The notes below the pieces were generated by a model. The model was not told the origin of the DNA and ran no database searches. It was given only the letters and a program-made list of their open reading frames with translations. Source: DASUPK01 sp963815045 (GTDB lineage: Bacteria; Actinomycetota; Thermoleophilia; Solirubrobacterales; 70-9). From it: a stretch of 64,000 bases of DNA. Below, in pieces: positions 54,229 through 63,399 of the stretch. The DNA lies in contig CAWFET010000002.1 of assembly GCA_963815045.1 (NCBI GenBank), forward strand, positions 1,116,001 to 1,180,000. Direction: 5' to 3'. Numbering within the stretch: the stretch's first letter is position 1; each line of letters begins with the position of its first letter. The position numbers and the translations under genes are program-made.

Positions 54229-54858
54229 ATGTACCCCATTAGCTACGAGGCCGATCCTGTCCTCGAGGGCAGGAACCGGCTGACCACGTTCTTCCGCTAC
54301 ATCGTCGCGATCCCCTGGTTGATCGTGGCCTACATCTACGGGATCGTGGCGGAGATCGTGACGATCATCGCCTGGTTTGCGCTCGTCTTCACGGGCCGTT
54401 ACCCGGAGGGTCTCTACAACTTCAACGCGGGCTACCTGCGGATGGTCACCCGCGTGAACGCTTTCGAGTATCTGCTGGCCGATGAGTGGCCGCCCTTCGG
54501 CGGCGACGAGTCACCCGAGTATCCGATTCGCATCGGGGTCGCGCCGCCGCTCGACAAGTACAGCCGCATGAAGGTGCTGTTCAGGATCATCGTCGGGATT
54601 CCCGTGATGCTCCTCGCGATCGTGCAGGGGATCATCCTGCTCGTCTGCACCCTGATCGCCTGGTTCGCGATCCTCTTCACCGGCAAGCTCTCGGAGGGCC
54701 TGTTCAACCCGATGCGGTCCGCCGCCGCGTACCTGACGCGGACGAGCGCGTACTTCATGCTGATGACCGAGGACTGGCCGCCGTTCTCCTATGAGGAGGG
54801 CGGCGCTACGCCGCCGACGGGTCAGATCAGCAGCGAAGCGGCGAGTCGCGAGAGCTAG
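54229..54858 (+). CDS. DUF4389 membrane protein
   Basis: ATG at 54229 with GGAGAAGAG just before it gives a 209-residue protein. It has two repeated halves, each with a membrane pair: NRLTTFFRYIVAIPWLIVAYIYGIVAEIVTIIAWFALVFTGRYPEGLYNF and MKVLFRIIVGIPVMLLAIVQGIILLVCTLIAWFAILFTGKLSEGLFN. The repeated WFA(L/I)(V/L)FTG(R/K)xxEGL(Y/F)N motif is the hallmark of DUF4389 proteins. Function unknown. Confidence 0.88.
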   Translation: MYPISYEADPVLEGRNRLTTFFRYIVAIPWLIVAYIYGIVAEIVTIIAWFALVFTGRYPEGLYNFNAGYLRMVTRVNAFEYLLADEWPPFGGDESPEYPIRIGVAPPLDKYSRMKVLFRIIVGIPVMLLAIVQGIILLVCTLIAWFAILFTGKLSEGLFNPMRSAAAYLTRTSAYFMLMTEDWPPFSYEEGGATPPTGQISSEAASRES

Positions 54859-54860
54859 AG

Positions 54861-55271
54861 ATGTCCGAGGTGACCCGGGGCGACGGCTGGTCCGTCGCCC
54901 CGGACCTCGAAGCGATGGGCGAGGGCTACGGCTTTCGCAAGCTCCGCCGCGAGCTGGACGTCACTGAGTTCGGGGTCAACGTGATCACGATCCCGCCCGG
55001 CTACTCGACAGGCGGGCACTACCACGAGCGCCAGCAGGAGCTCTACTTCGTCCACCGCGGCGCGATCGAGATGACCTTCGGGGACGGCGCCAAGGCCGAA
55101 CTTCGCGAGGGCGGCGCCGCGCGGGTCGATGCCGCGACGGTGCGCTCGGTGCGCAACCTGAGCGAGACCGAGGACGCGCAGTACCTGATCGTCGGAGCCG
55201 AGTCCGGCTACGTCGGCCGGGACGCGCAGGTGCCCGAGGGAGAGACGGACCCCCGCGGGCCCGGTTTCTAG
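54861..55271 (+). CDS. single-domain cupin protein
   Basis: This 136-residue protein has a cupin motif 1 GYSTGGHYHERQQELYFVHRGAIEMTFG (His ligands HYH, Glu, and a later His/Gln position) and a motif 2 region RVDAATVRSVRNLS. It probably binds a metal and a small ligand; the reaction is unknown. It begins 2 bases after the DUF4389 stop, so the two genes are co-transcribed. Confidence 0.8.
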   Translation: MSEVTRGDGWSVAPDLEAMGEGYGFRKLRRELDVTEFGVNVITIPPGYSTGGHYHERQQELYFVHRGAIEMTFGDGAKAELREGGAARVDAATVRSVRNLSETEDAQYLIVGAESGYVGRDAQVPEGETDPRGPGF

Positions 55272-55352
55272 CCTGACGCCGCCCGGTGATCTAGCGTGTG
55301 GTCGGAATCGGGCACAACCCTTGACGCCCGGTCACAAACGAGGGAGAAGAGA

Positions 55353-55730
55353 ATGACGTTCAGCGAAGCGGTTAAGTCCGGCTTCGATCACTACACGACC
55401 TTCAGTGGCCGGGCCTCGAGGCCTGCGTACTGGTGGTGGTTTCTGTTTGCCGTTCTGGTCGGGATCGGGGCGAACATCATCGACGCGATCATCGGCTCAT
55501 TCGGCGTCATCAGCGGCCTCGCCGGGTTGGCCCTATTGCTCCCGAACCTATCGGTGGCCATCCGGCGGTTTCACGACATCAACAAGAGCGGCTGGTGGGT
55601 CCTGATCTTTCTCATCCCGATCGTCGGCTTCATCCTCTGGCTCGTTTGGTTCCTGCGCGAGGGCGATGCCGGTGACAACCAGTACGGACCGCCTCCGGTT
55701 GAGGGAGTCGCGGCACCGAGCCCCGCCTGA
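55353..55730 (+). CDS. DUF805 membrane protein
   Basis: ATG at 55353, preceded by GGGAGAAGAG, gives 125 residues. The protein shows the DUF805 pattern: FDHYTTFSGRASRPAYWWWFLFAVLVGIGANIID, LPNLSVAIRRFHDINKSGWW, LIFLIPIVGFILWLVWFLREGDAGDNQYGPPP. The RRFHDxNKSGWW segment is the family hallmark. It has four membrane segments. Function unknown. TAGCGT near 55292 could be its -10. Confidence 0.88.
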   Translation: MTFSEAVKSGFDHYTTFSGRASRPAYWWWFLFAVLVGIGANIIDAIIGSFGVISGLAGLALLLPNLSVAIRRFHDINKSGWWVLIFLIPIVGFILWLVWFLREGDAGDNQYGPPPVEGVAAPSPA

Positions 55731-55766
55731 CCCGCCCGTAGCACGAGCAGCGGCAAGAGCCTCCGG

Positions 55767-56768
55767 CTAGTCCTCGATCCAGGGCATCATCGACCGGAGG
55801 CTCTTGCCGACCTGCTCCACCTGGGAGCCGGCCGCCTCCTCTCGCATGCGCTGGAAGTTCTCCTGGCCCGCCTCGTTCTCGGCGATCCACTCCTTGGCGA
55901 ATTCGCCCGACTGGATGTCGGCGAGGATCTTCCTCATCGCCTGACGGGTCTCGTCGGTGATCACCTTCGGGCCGCGGGTCATGTCCCCGTACTCGGCGGT
56001 GTTGGAGATTGAGTGGCGCATCCCCTGGATGCCGTGCTCGTACATGAGGTCGACGATCAGCTTGAGCTCGTGCAGGCACTCGAAGTAGGCGAGGCGCGGG
56101 TCGTAGCCCGCCTCGACGAGCGTCTCGAAGCCGGCCTGGACGAGCTCCGTGGCGCCGCCGCAGAGGACGGCCTGCTCGCCGAAGAGGTCGGTCTCGGCCT
56201 CGTCCTTGAAGGTGGTCTCGATGATCCCGGCGCGGCCGCCGCCGATGCCGGAGGCATAGGCCAGCACCAGGTCGTGTGCGTTGCCTGTCGCGTCCTGGTG
56301 AACCGCCATCAGGCAGGGCACGCCGGCGCCGTCGACGAACTCGCGACGCACCAGGTGGCCGGGGCCCTTCGGGGCGACCATGCCGACGTCGACGCCCGGT
56401 GGAGGCTCGATCTGCCCGAAGCGGATCGCGAAGCCGTGGGCGAACATCAACAGGTTGCCGTCGGCGATCCCATCCGAGATCTCCTCCCGCCAGATCTGAG
56501 CCTGCTTCTCGTCGGGGAGCAGGATCATCACGATGTCGCCGGCGCTGGCGGCGTCCGCGACGTCCATCACCTCGAGGCCCTCCCCCTCCGCTTCGGCGCG
56601 GCTGGACGAGTCCGGGCGGAGGCCGACGACGACCCTGACGCCCGAGTCCTTCAGGTTGAGCGCGTGGGCGTGGCCCTGGGAGCCGTAACCGAGGATCGCG
56701 ACGGTCTTCCCCTCCAGGACGGAGAGGTCGGCGTCCTTGTCGTAGAGAACCTCGTCGGCGGCTGCCAT
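55767..56768 (-). CDS. ilvC: ketol-acid reductoisomerase, class I
   Basis: IlvC isomerises and reduces acetolactate (Val/Leu) or acetohydroxybutyrate (Ile) with NADPH and Mg(II). From ATG at 56766-56768 the protein has 333 residues, starting MAAADEVLYDKDADLSVLEGKTVAILGYGSQGHAHALNLKDSG (nucleotide motif). Then MVAPKGPGHLVRREFVDGAGVPCLMAVHQD, and metal ligands in TDLFGEQAVLCGG and YFECLHELKLIVDLMYEHG. Longer open frames upstream overlap menE and are not used. Confidence 0.96.
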   Translation of the reverse strand: MAAADEVLYDKDADLSVLEGKTVAILGYGSQGHAHALNLKDSGVRVVVGLRPDSSSRAEAEGEGLEVMDVADAASAGDIVMILLPDEKQAQIWREEISDGIADGNLLMFAHGFAIRFGQIEPPPGVDVGMVAPKGPGHLVRREFVDGAGVPCLMAVHQDATGNAHDLVLAYASGIGGGRAGIIETTFKDEAETDLFGEQAVLCGGATELVQAGFETLVEAGYDPRLAYFECLHELKLIVDLMYEHGIQGMRHSISNTAEYGDMTRGPKVITDETRQAMRKILADIQSGEFAKEWIAENEAGQENFQRMREEAAGSQVEQVGKSLRSMMPWIED

Positions 56769-56781
56769 GCGGCGGCGGATG

Positions 56782-58122
56782 CTAGCGACCGGCGGGCTCG
56801 GGCAACTGCCCGCGCAGCAGCTTGCCGGACGCGGTGCGCGGCAGGCCCGAGACGAAGTCGACCTGCTTGGGGACCTTGAACCGAGCCAGTGACTCCGTGC
56901 AATGGGAGCGCAGCTCCTCCTCGGATGTATCGGCCCCACCGGCGATCACGACCAGCGCGCAGACGACCTCCTGCCACTCCGGGTCCGGCCGCCCGACCAC
57001 CGCCGCGTCCGCGACGGCGGGATGGGAGAGCAGGACGGCCTCCACCTCGGCGGGCATCACGTTCTCTCCCCCGGTGACGATCACCTCGCTGCGGCGACCG
57101 GTGACGTAGAGAAACCCCTCGTCGTCGATGTGCCCGAGGTCGCCCGTATGCAGCCAGCCATCCGGGTCGATTGCCCCGCGCGACACTGTCGGGCCCTGGA
57201 CGAGGATCTCGCCGTCCTCTATCCGGACGTGGGAGGTGAGCAGAGGCCGCCCGGCGGAGCCCACCTTGCGCCCCGCGTCGGCCGGGGCGAGCGTCGTCAC
57301 CTGGGAGCAGGTCTCGGTCATGCCGTAGGTCTGGACGACGGTCGCGCCCTGGTCCAGGGCCCTGTGGAGGGCGTCCTCCGGCACGGGACCGCCGCCGATC
57401 AGGATCGCCCGCGGCGCGGAGAGATCCGCCTCGGCGTCGAGCAGCCTGATCAGCTGCGTCGGCACCAGCGAGAGCACGCCGATGTCGCCGCTGACCAGGG
57501 TGCTGGCCACCTTCTCGGTGTCGAAGCCGTCCATCAGCACGGCGGTCGTCCCGTAGATGACCGAGCGCAGGATGATCGAGAGGCCGGCGACATGGCTGAG
57601 CGGCAGGCAGCAGAGCCAGCGGTCCTCCGGCTCGACGCCGATGTTGAAGGCGGACCCCACCGCGCTGAACAGGAAGTTCCCGTACGTCAGGTCGACCGGG
57701 CGAGGCGTTCCGGACGTCCCGCTGGTGAGGATCCGGCACTGGAGGTCTTCCATGTCGTGCTCGCCCAGCAGCGGCAGGTCGGCCTCGGTCTGGGTCAGCT
57801 CCGCCGCATCGTTCAGATCGACGGCCGGGCGCTCCTCGGCCAGGATCGCCGCGCGCTCCGCCTCCGTGAGCTGAGGGCTGAGCGGCAGCGCCACCGCGCC
57901 CAGCTTCATCAGGGCATGGAGCAGCACGACCTCCTCCCGGCGGGGGTGCATCGTCAGGGCAGCCAGGCCCTCCCGCCTCACCCCGTACGCGGCGAGCCGG
58001 CGTGCCACCCAGGTCGCCTCCGCCTCGAGCTCGGCGTACGTGACGCTGGACGCCTCGGTGACCAGCGCGGTTCGCTCGGGACAGCTCTGCGCCCGCTGTG
58101 CGAGCCAGTTGTCGAGCTTCAC
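56782..58122 (-). CDS. menE: o-succinylbenzoate-CoA ligase
   Basis: MenE activates o-succinylbenzoate with ATP and CoA in menaquinone synthesis. GTG at 58120-58122 gives VKLDNWLAQRAQSCPERTALV and 446 residues. AMP-binding motifs are ILTSGTSGTPRPVDLTYGN (P-loop), VQTYGMTETCSQVTTL, GWLHTGDLGHIDDEGFLYVTGR and the C-terminal GLPRTASGKLLRGQL with the catalytic Lys. It is divergent from menB with 43 bases between starts. Confidence 0.92.
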   Translation of the reverse strand: MKLDNWLAQRAQSCPERTALVTEASSVTYAELEAEATWVARRLAAYGVRREGLAALTMHPRREEVVLLHALMKLGAVALPLSPQLTEAERAAILAEERPAVDLNDAAELTQTEADLPLLGEHDMEDLQCRILTSGTSGTPRPVDLTYGNFLFSAVGSAFNIGVEPEDRWLCCLPLSHVAGLSIILRSVIYGTTAVLMDGFDTEKVASTLVSGDIGVLSLVPTQLIRLLDAEADLSAPRAILIGGGPVPEDALHRALDQGATVVQTYGMTETCSQVTTLAPADAGRKVGSAGRPLLTSHVRIEDGEILVQGPTVSRGAIDPDGWLHTGDLGHIDDEGFLYVTGRRSEVIVTGGENVMPAEVEAVLLSHPAVADAAVVGRPDPEWQEVVCALVVIAGGADTSEEELRSHCTESLARFKVPKQVDFVSGLPRTASGKLLRGQLPEPAGR

Positions 58123-58165
58123 GTCCAACAGCCTAAGAAATTGCGGCCTGGCTATCGTTGCCGCC

Positions 58166-59044
58166 GTGCCGCGACGCCACAAGGACGCCCCGCCCGAGGA
58201 GCAGCTCTACGCGCCGATCGAATGGCGTTCCGAGGGCGAGTACGAGGACATCCTCTACGAGCGCGGCAACGCGATCGCGAAGATCTCGATCAACCGCCCG
58301 GAGGTTCACAACGCCTTCCGGCCGCCCACCCTCGCCGAGCTCCGGGATGCCTTCACGAAGGCTCGGGACGACACCGGCGTCGCGGCGATCATCTTCACGG
58401 GCGCCGGCGACGACGCGTTCTGCTCGGGCGGCGACCAGCGGATCCGCGGCGACGACGGCTACATCGGCGACGACGAGGTAGCGCAGCAGGGGGTCGGCCG
58501 CCTCGACGTGGGTGACCTCCACGTCCAGATCCGGCGGCTGCCGAAGCCGGTCGTGGCGATGGTCAAGGGATACGCCGTCGGGGGCGGCCACATCCTCCAT
58601 CTGGTCTGCGACCTGACGATCGCCGGCGACAACGCGGTCTTCGGGCAGACGGGCCCCAGGGTCGGGAGCTTCGACGGTGGGTTCGGCGCCTCCCTGCTCG
58701 AACGGAACGTCGGCGTCAAGAAGGCGAAGGAGATCTGGTTTCTGTCCCGGCTCTACGACGCGCAGGAGGCGCTCGACATGGGGCTCGTCAACGTCGTGTT
58801 CCCGATCGCCGAGGTCGAACGGGAGACCGTGGCGTGGTGCCGCGAGATGGCCGCCCTCTCCCCCCTCTCCCTGAGGCTGCTGAAGTCGAGCTTCAACGCG
58901 ATCGAGGACGGCGTCACCGGGATCCAGCAGCTCTCCCACGACGCGACGCTGCTCTTCTACATGACGGAGGAGGGCCAGGAGGGCCGCAACGCCTACCAAC
59001 AGGGACGCAGCCCGGACTTCTCCAAGTACCCGAAGAGGCCCTGA
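58166..59044 (+). CDS. menB: 1,4-dihydroxy-2-naphthoyl-CoA synthase
   Basis: MenB cyclises o-succinylbenzoyl-CoA (crotonase fold). GTG at 58166 gives VPRRHKDAPPEEQLYAPIEWRSEGEYEDI and 292 residues. Typical sites: KISINRPEVHNAFRPPTLAEL, the oxyanion region FTGAGDDAFCSGGDQRIRG, KGYAVGGGHILHLVCDLTIAG and NAVFGQTGPRVGSFDGGFGASLL. The QTGPRVGSFD segment fits the bicarbonate-using MenB type. Three further men genes follow on this strand. Confidence 0.95.
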   Translation: MPRRHKDAPPEEQLYAPIEWRSEGEYEDILYERGNAIAKISINRPEVHNAFRPPTLAELRDAFTKARDDTGVAAIIFTGAGDDAFCSGGDQRIRGDDGYIGDDEVAQQGVGRLDVGDLHVQIRRLPKPVVAMVKGYAVGGGHILHLVCDLTIAGDNAVFGQTGPRVGSFDGGFGASLLERNVGVKKAKEIWFLSRLYDAQEALDMGLVNVVFPIAEVERETVAWCREMAALSPLSLRLLKSSFNAIEDGVTGIQQLSHDATLLFYMTEEGQEGRNAYQQGRSPDFSKYPKRP

Positions 59045-59045
59045 C

Positions 59046-59927
59046 TTGAGGATCTGGCTGATGGCGGCGCGTCCGCGGACGCTGCCCGCGGCGATCGCGC
59101 CGGTTCTGGTCGGGACCGCGGCCGCGATCGAGCACCACGGCGACCTGCGGCGCGTCGGCGCCTTCATCGCCGCGCTGATCGGCTCGATCTTCATCCAGAT
59201 CGGGACCAACCTCGCGAACGACTACTCCGACGCCAAGCGAGGGGCCGACACGGTCGACCGGCTGGGCCCCGTCCGCGTCACCTCGGCCGGCCTGGTTGCG
59301 CCGCGGAGCGTCCTGATCGCGACGTGGCTGGCCTTCGGGATCGCGGTCGCCGCCGGCATCTACCTCGCCACGGTGGCCGGCTGGGTGATCATCGCCGTCG
59401 GCGTCGCCTCGATCGCGGCGGGTGTCCTCTACACGGGCGGCCCGCGGCCCTATGGCTACGCGGGGCTCGGTGAGGTCTTCGTCTTCCTCTTCTTCGGACT
59501 GGTCGCCGTGAACGGCTCCTACTACGTCCAGCTCGAGCGGCTCGACTGGCTGCCGTTTGGTCTCTCGGTCGCGGTCGGCTTCCTCGCGACCGCGATCCTC
59601 GTGGTCAACAACGTTCGCGACCTCGATACCGATCGCCGCGCCGGAAAGAACACGCTCGCGGTCCGGCTGGGTCGTCAGGGAGCCCGGCGTCTCTACGTCG
59701 CGCTGATCGTCGGCGCCTACGCCTGCCTGCTCGGGACCGTGACCAGCCATGGCGGCGCCTGGTGGGCGCTGCTTGGGTTCGTCTCCATCCCGATGGCGAT
59801 CAAGCCGGCACGCGCGGTCCTGACTCGCACCGACGGCCCGGCCCTGAACGGCGCCCTCGCGGGGACCGGTGCGCTGCTCGGCATCTTCAGCCTTGCCGTC
59901 TCGGCGGGGCTTCTGATCGCCGCATAG
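59046..59927 (+). CDS. menA: 1,4-dihydroxy-2-naphthoate polyprenyltransferase
   Basis: MenA attaches the polyprenyl tail to DHNA in the membrane with loss of CO2. The TTG start lies 2 bases after the menB stop and gives MRIWLMAARPRTLPAAIAPVLVGTAAAI and 293 residues with about eight membrane helices. The UbiA-family motifs are NLANDYSDAKRG (first Asp-rich) and VVNNVRDLDTDRRAGKNTLAVRLG (second). Confidence 0.95.
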   Translation: MRIWLMAARPRTLPAAIAPVLVGTAAAIEHHGDLRRVGAFIAALIGSIFIQIGTNLANDYSDAKRGADTVDRLGPVRVTSAGLVAPRSVLIATWLAFGIAVAAGIYLATVAGWVIIAVGVASIAAGVLYTGGPRPYGYAGLGEVFVFLFFGLVAVNGSYYVQLERLDWLPFGLSVAVGFLATAILVVNNVRDLDTDRRAGKNTLAVRLGRQGARRLYVALIVGAYACLLGTVTSHGGAWWALLGFVSIPMAIKPARAVLTRTDGPALNGALAGTGALLGIFSLAVSAGLLIAA

Positions 59928-59939
59928 GATGGGGCGGCG

Positions 59940-60524
59940 ATGACCACGATCAGACGCAGGCTGACGTTCGCGAACGTGATGTCGGTGGTCGCCGTCTTTC
60001 TGGCCCTCGGCGGGGTCGGGTACGCGGCGTTCAAGCTGCCCAAGAACAGCGTGGGCCCGAAGCAGATCAGGAACGGCGCGGTCAAGCCGGCCAAGCTCAG
60101 CGCCAGCGCCAAGGCCACCCTGAAGGGGCCGAAGGGCGATCAGGGCCCGCCCGGACCGGGAGCGACTTCGTTCACGACCACCCTCCCGCAGGGGACGGCC
60201 CTCACTCAGGTCGCGACGGCTTCAAACGGAATCACCGTGGAGGGCAGCTGCCTCACCGGACCCTCGGCCGTGGTCCTGAAGATCAAGACCACGGCTGGAA
60301 CCAACACCCTCGATCTCTCCGGGACCGTGAACAACGGCCCCTTCACGACCTCGCCCGAGGACGTCGACAATATCGCCGGAGCCGCGCAGTCATCGGACGC
60401 GAGCGCCATCGATTTCGATGTGATCGCACGGGACAGGAACGTCGGCCCGTTCGCCCGCCTGGACATTCACGGGCACTTCGGATCGCCCTGCACCTACTGG
60501 GGGATGATCACTCCTTCGGCGTAG
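59940..60524 (+). CDS. secreted or surface protein with short collagen-like stretch
   Basis: This 194-residue protein begins MTTIRRRLTFANVMSVVAVFLALGG, a signal or anchor sequence common in Solirubrobacterales, followed by FKLPKNSVGPKQIRNGAVKPAKL. A collagen-like GPKGDQGPPGPG triplet run is at about 62-73. The C-terminal beta-rich part holds two cysteines (GSCLTGP, SPCTYWGM). Function unknown. It sits between menA and menC in the same direction although it has no obvious link to menaquinone. Confidence 0.75.
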   Translation: MTTIRRRLTFANVMSVVAVFLALGGVGYAAFKLPKNSVGPKQIRNGAVKPAKLSASAKATLKGPKGDQGPPGPGATSFTTTLPQGTALTQVATASNGITVEGSCLTGPSAVVLKIKTTAGTNTLDLSGTVNNGPFTTSPEDVDNIAGAAQSSDASAIDFDVIARDRNVGPFARLDIHGHFGSPCTYWGMITPSA

Positions 60525-60533
60525 CATCCGCCG

Positions 60534-61616
60534 ATGCGGTTGGAGGAGCTGGACGTCGTCCCGTACTCGCTGCCGTTTCGCGAGCCCTACGTGACGGCGC
60601 GCGGCGAGCTGACGGAGCGCCGGCTGATCCTGGTCCGGATCCGCGGTGAGGGCCTCGAGGGCCTCGGCGAGACAGCCGCCCTCTCTCTTCGCGGCGGCGC
60701 CGGCATCGAGGCGATCGCCGCAGAGATCCGGGATCGCTGCTGGCCCGCGCTCCTGGACGGTGGCGTCGATCCGGCGCGGATCTGGTCGGCGATCGCCCGC
60801 TGCCGCAACCGGGGCGCCTCGGCGGAGGCCCTCGCCGCGGTCGACGTCGCGGTCCACGACCTGATCGGGCGCGCCACCGGAAAGCCGGTCTGGCGGCTGC
60901 TGGGCGCCTCGGAGGCGCAGCCCGTCGTCTGCAACGCCACCCTGCCGGCCGCCAACCCGGCTGCGACGCGGAAGCTCGCCGAGGAGTGGAGCTCGCAGGG
61001 ATTCCGCACCTTCAAGCTCAAGGTGGGCCTGGCGGGAGACGTGACTCAGGTCGCCACCGTCCGCCAGACGCTCGGCGACGCGGCCACGATCCGGGTCGAC
61101 GCCAACGGTGCCTGGAGCGTCGAGGACGCGGCCGACCGCCTGGGGGCGCTCGCCAAGCACGGCATCGAGCTCGTCGAGCAGCCCGTCGGGACATTCGAGC
61201 AGATGGTCGATCTGCGAGCGCGCGTGAACGTCAAGATCGCGGCGGATGAGAGCCTCGCCTCGCCCTTCGACGCCCGGCGCGCCCGCGAGCTCGGCGCGTG
61301 CCAGCTGGCGGCGGTCAAGGTGGCCAAGGTCGGAGGGCTGGGTGCGGCCCTCGACATCGCCGAGGTGATGCCCTCCTATCTCTCCAGCGCCCTCGAGGGG
61401 CCGGTCGGGATCGCAGCGGGCGCCCACGCCGTCCAGGCGCTGCGGGCGAGCGGCGGAGATGCCGGGGTCGCGCACGGGTTGGCGACCGAGCGGCTCTTCT
61501 CCATGTCGATCGGCGAGGGCCTCGCCGCCGAGCGCGACCAGCTGATCGTCGGCGATGGCCCCGGGCTCGGGGTCGAGATCGACGAAGACGCGCTTGCGGC
61601 GCGGCGGCTTGGCTGA
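60534..61616 (+). CDS. menC: o-succinylbenzoate synthase (enolase superfamily)
   Basis: MenC dehydrates SHCHC to o-succinylbenzoate. The 360-residue protein has the muconate-lactonising-type barrel: the first catalytic Lys in FRTFKLKVGL, metal ligands IRVDANGAW, ELVEQPV and IAADESLAS, and the second Lys in AVKVAKVGGLGAALDIAE. Dipeptide epimerases look alike, but the place between menA and menD makes MenC likely. It starts 9 bases after the preceding gene. Confidence 0.88.
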   Translation: MRLEELDVVPYSLPFREPYVTARGELTERRLILVRIRGEGLEGLGETAALSLRGGAGIEAIAAEIRDRCWPALLDGGVDPARIWSAIARCRNRGASAEALAAVDVAVHDLIGRATGKPVWRLLGASEAQPVVCNATLPAANPAATRKLAEEWSSQGFRTFKLKVGLAGDVTQVATVRQTLGDAATIRVDANGAWSVEDAADRLGALAKHGIELVEQPVGTFEQMVDLRARVNVKIAADESLASPFDARRARELGACQLAAVKVAKVGGLGAALDIAEVMPSYLSSALEGPVGIAAGAHAVQALRASGGDAGVAHGLATERLFSMSIGEGLAAERDQLIVGDGPGLGVEIDEDALAARRLG

Positions 61617-61632
61617 TCTACGGTTCCTGAGG

Positions 61633-63399
61633 ATGGACCCCACGAACCGCAACACCGCGCTCGCCTCCGCGATGTCGGAGGAGCTGGCCCGGTCCGGAGT
61701 GCGGCGCGCCGTGGTCTCGCCGGGCTCGCGCTCCACGCCTCTCGCGGTCGCGCTCTGGCGACAGCCCGGGATCGAGGTGAGCGTGATCCTCGACGAGCGC
61801 AGCGCGGGCTTCTTCGCGCTCGGCACCGCCCTTGCCACCGGCCGGCCCGCCGTGGTGCTCTGCACCTCGGGATCGGCAGCTGCCAACCTCCACCCCGCCG
61901 TTGTCGAGGCAGACGAGGCGGGTGTCCCGCTGATCGTCCTGACCGCCGACCGCCCGCCGGAGCTGCGTGACATCGGCGCCGGCCAGACCATCGACCAGCT
62001 GAAGCTCTACGGCGACGCGGTGCGGTGGTTCAGCGAGGTGGGCACCCATGAGGCCGACGACGACGGGCTCCTGCATTTCCGGGCCGTCTCATGCCGCGCA
62101 TACGCCACCGCTGCCGGCGACCCCCGGCCCGGGCCGGTTCACCTGAACGTCCCGTGGCGGGAGCCGCTCGCGCCGATCGCCGAGGCCGACGCCGTCACCG
62201 CGACGGATCCGCTGGCGCTCGAGGGACGGGGCGACGCGCCACTCAACGAGATCTCCGCAGTCAGGCCACGCGCGCCCGAGGCCCTGCTCGACACGCTGGC
62301 GGAGCGAATCGAGTCCACACCCACGGGGTTGATCGTGGCCGGGCGCCAGATGGACCCCGCGCTCGCAGAGCCGGTCTCGGCACTCGCCGCCGCGGCCGGG
62401 TATCCGATTCTGGCCGAGCCGACGTCACAGCTTCGCCGCGGCCCTCACGACCGCTCGCTGGTGGTCTCGGCGTACGACCACATCGCGCGCGACCGCCCGG
62501 CAGGGCTTCAGCCGGAGCTGATCGTGCGCGTCGGCGACCTGCCAACCAGCAAGCCGCTGCGCCAGTGGCTCGCCGCGATCGAGGGCCTCGAGCAGATCGT
62601 CATCGACCCAGGGGGCGAGTGGCGGGAGCCCACCCGCCGCGCGAGCACCATCGTCCGAGCAGAGCCGGCCCCGACCGCGCGCTCGCTGGCCGAACGGCTC
62701 TCCCGGCTGCGCCCCGGCGCCAGCACGGTCGCTGGGTCCCCATTCGCCGCAGCCTGGTTGGAGGCGGACTCGGCCGTCCGGTCGGTCGTCGACGGACGGC
62801 TGGGCGAGCTCGAGGAGCTCAGCGAGCCCGGCGTCTGGATGGCGCTGGGGAGGGTGCTCCGCGATGGCGACTCGGTGTTGGCCGCTTCGAGCATGCCCGT
62901 CCGCGACATGGAGACGTTCCTTCGCCCGGGCCCGGAGGGAGTGCGGATCGCATCCAACCGCGGAGCGAACGGCATCGATGGCCTGACCTCCACGGCGGCC
63001 GGGCTGGCCGCCGGGAGCGGCGCGCGCACCTGGGCCGTCCTCGGCGATCTCGCCCTCTTCCACGACCTCGGCGGCCTGGCGGCCGTGCGACATGCTCCGG
63101 AGCTCCGCCTGATCGTGATCGACAACTCCGGCGGCGGCATCTTCCACTTCCTCCCGCAGGCCGAGGCATTGGCGGAGGACGAGTTCGAGGCGCTGCTCGG
63201 CACACCCAGCGGGCTCGATCCGGCCGAGGCGGCGCGCCTGTACGGGCTCAGAGTCGAGGCTCCCGAGGACCCGGCGGGGCTCGACGCAGCCCTCGCCGGG
63301 GACGCACGAGTGATCGTGGTGCGCACCGAGCGGGCCCGGAACCTCGAGCTCCACCGGGAGCTCAGCCGGCTAGCAGCGGAAGCAGCGCCTCGAACTTGA
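61633..63399 (+). CDS. menD: SEPHCHC synthase
   Basis: MenD joins 2-oxoglutarate and isochorismate using thiamine diphosphate. ATG at 61633 gives MDPTNRNTALASAMSEELARSGVRRAVVSPGSRSTPLAVALW and 588 residues. ThDP-enzyme features include the glutamate in VILDERSAGFFALG, TADRPPELRDIGAGQTIDQ, SNRGANGIDGLTSTAAGLA and the ThDP motif VLGDLALFHDLGGLAAV...IVIDNSGGGIF. It overlaps the convergent menF by 38 bases. Confidence 0.94.
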   Translation: MDPTNRNTALASAMSEELARSGVRRAVVSPGSRSTPLAVALWRQPGIEVSVILDERSAGFFALGTALATGRPAVVLCTSGSAAANLHPAVVEADEAGVPLIVLTADRPPELRDIGAGQTIDQLKLYGDAVRWFSEVGTHEADDDGLLHFRAVSCRAYATAAGDPRPGPVHLNVPWREPLAPIAEADAVTATDPLALEGRGDAPLNEISAVRPRAPEALLDTLAERIESTPTGLIVAGRQMDPALAEPVSALAAAAGYPILAEPTSQLRRGPHDRSLVVSAYDHIARDRPAGLQPELIVRVGDLPTSKPLRQWLAAIEGLEQIVIDPGGEWREPTRRASTIVRAEPAPTARSLAERLSRLRPGASTVAGSPFAAAWLEADSAVRSVVDGRLGELEELSEPGVWMALGRVLRDGDSVLAASSMPVRDMETFLRPGPEGVRIASNRGANGIDGLTSTAAGLAAGSGARTWAVLGDLALFHDLGGLAAVRHAPELRLIVIDNSGGGIFHFLPQAEALAEDEFEALLGTPSGLDPAEAARLYGLRVEAPEDPAGLDAALAGDARVIVVRTERARNLELHRELSRLAAEAAPRT

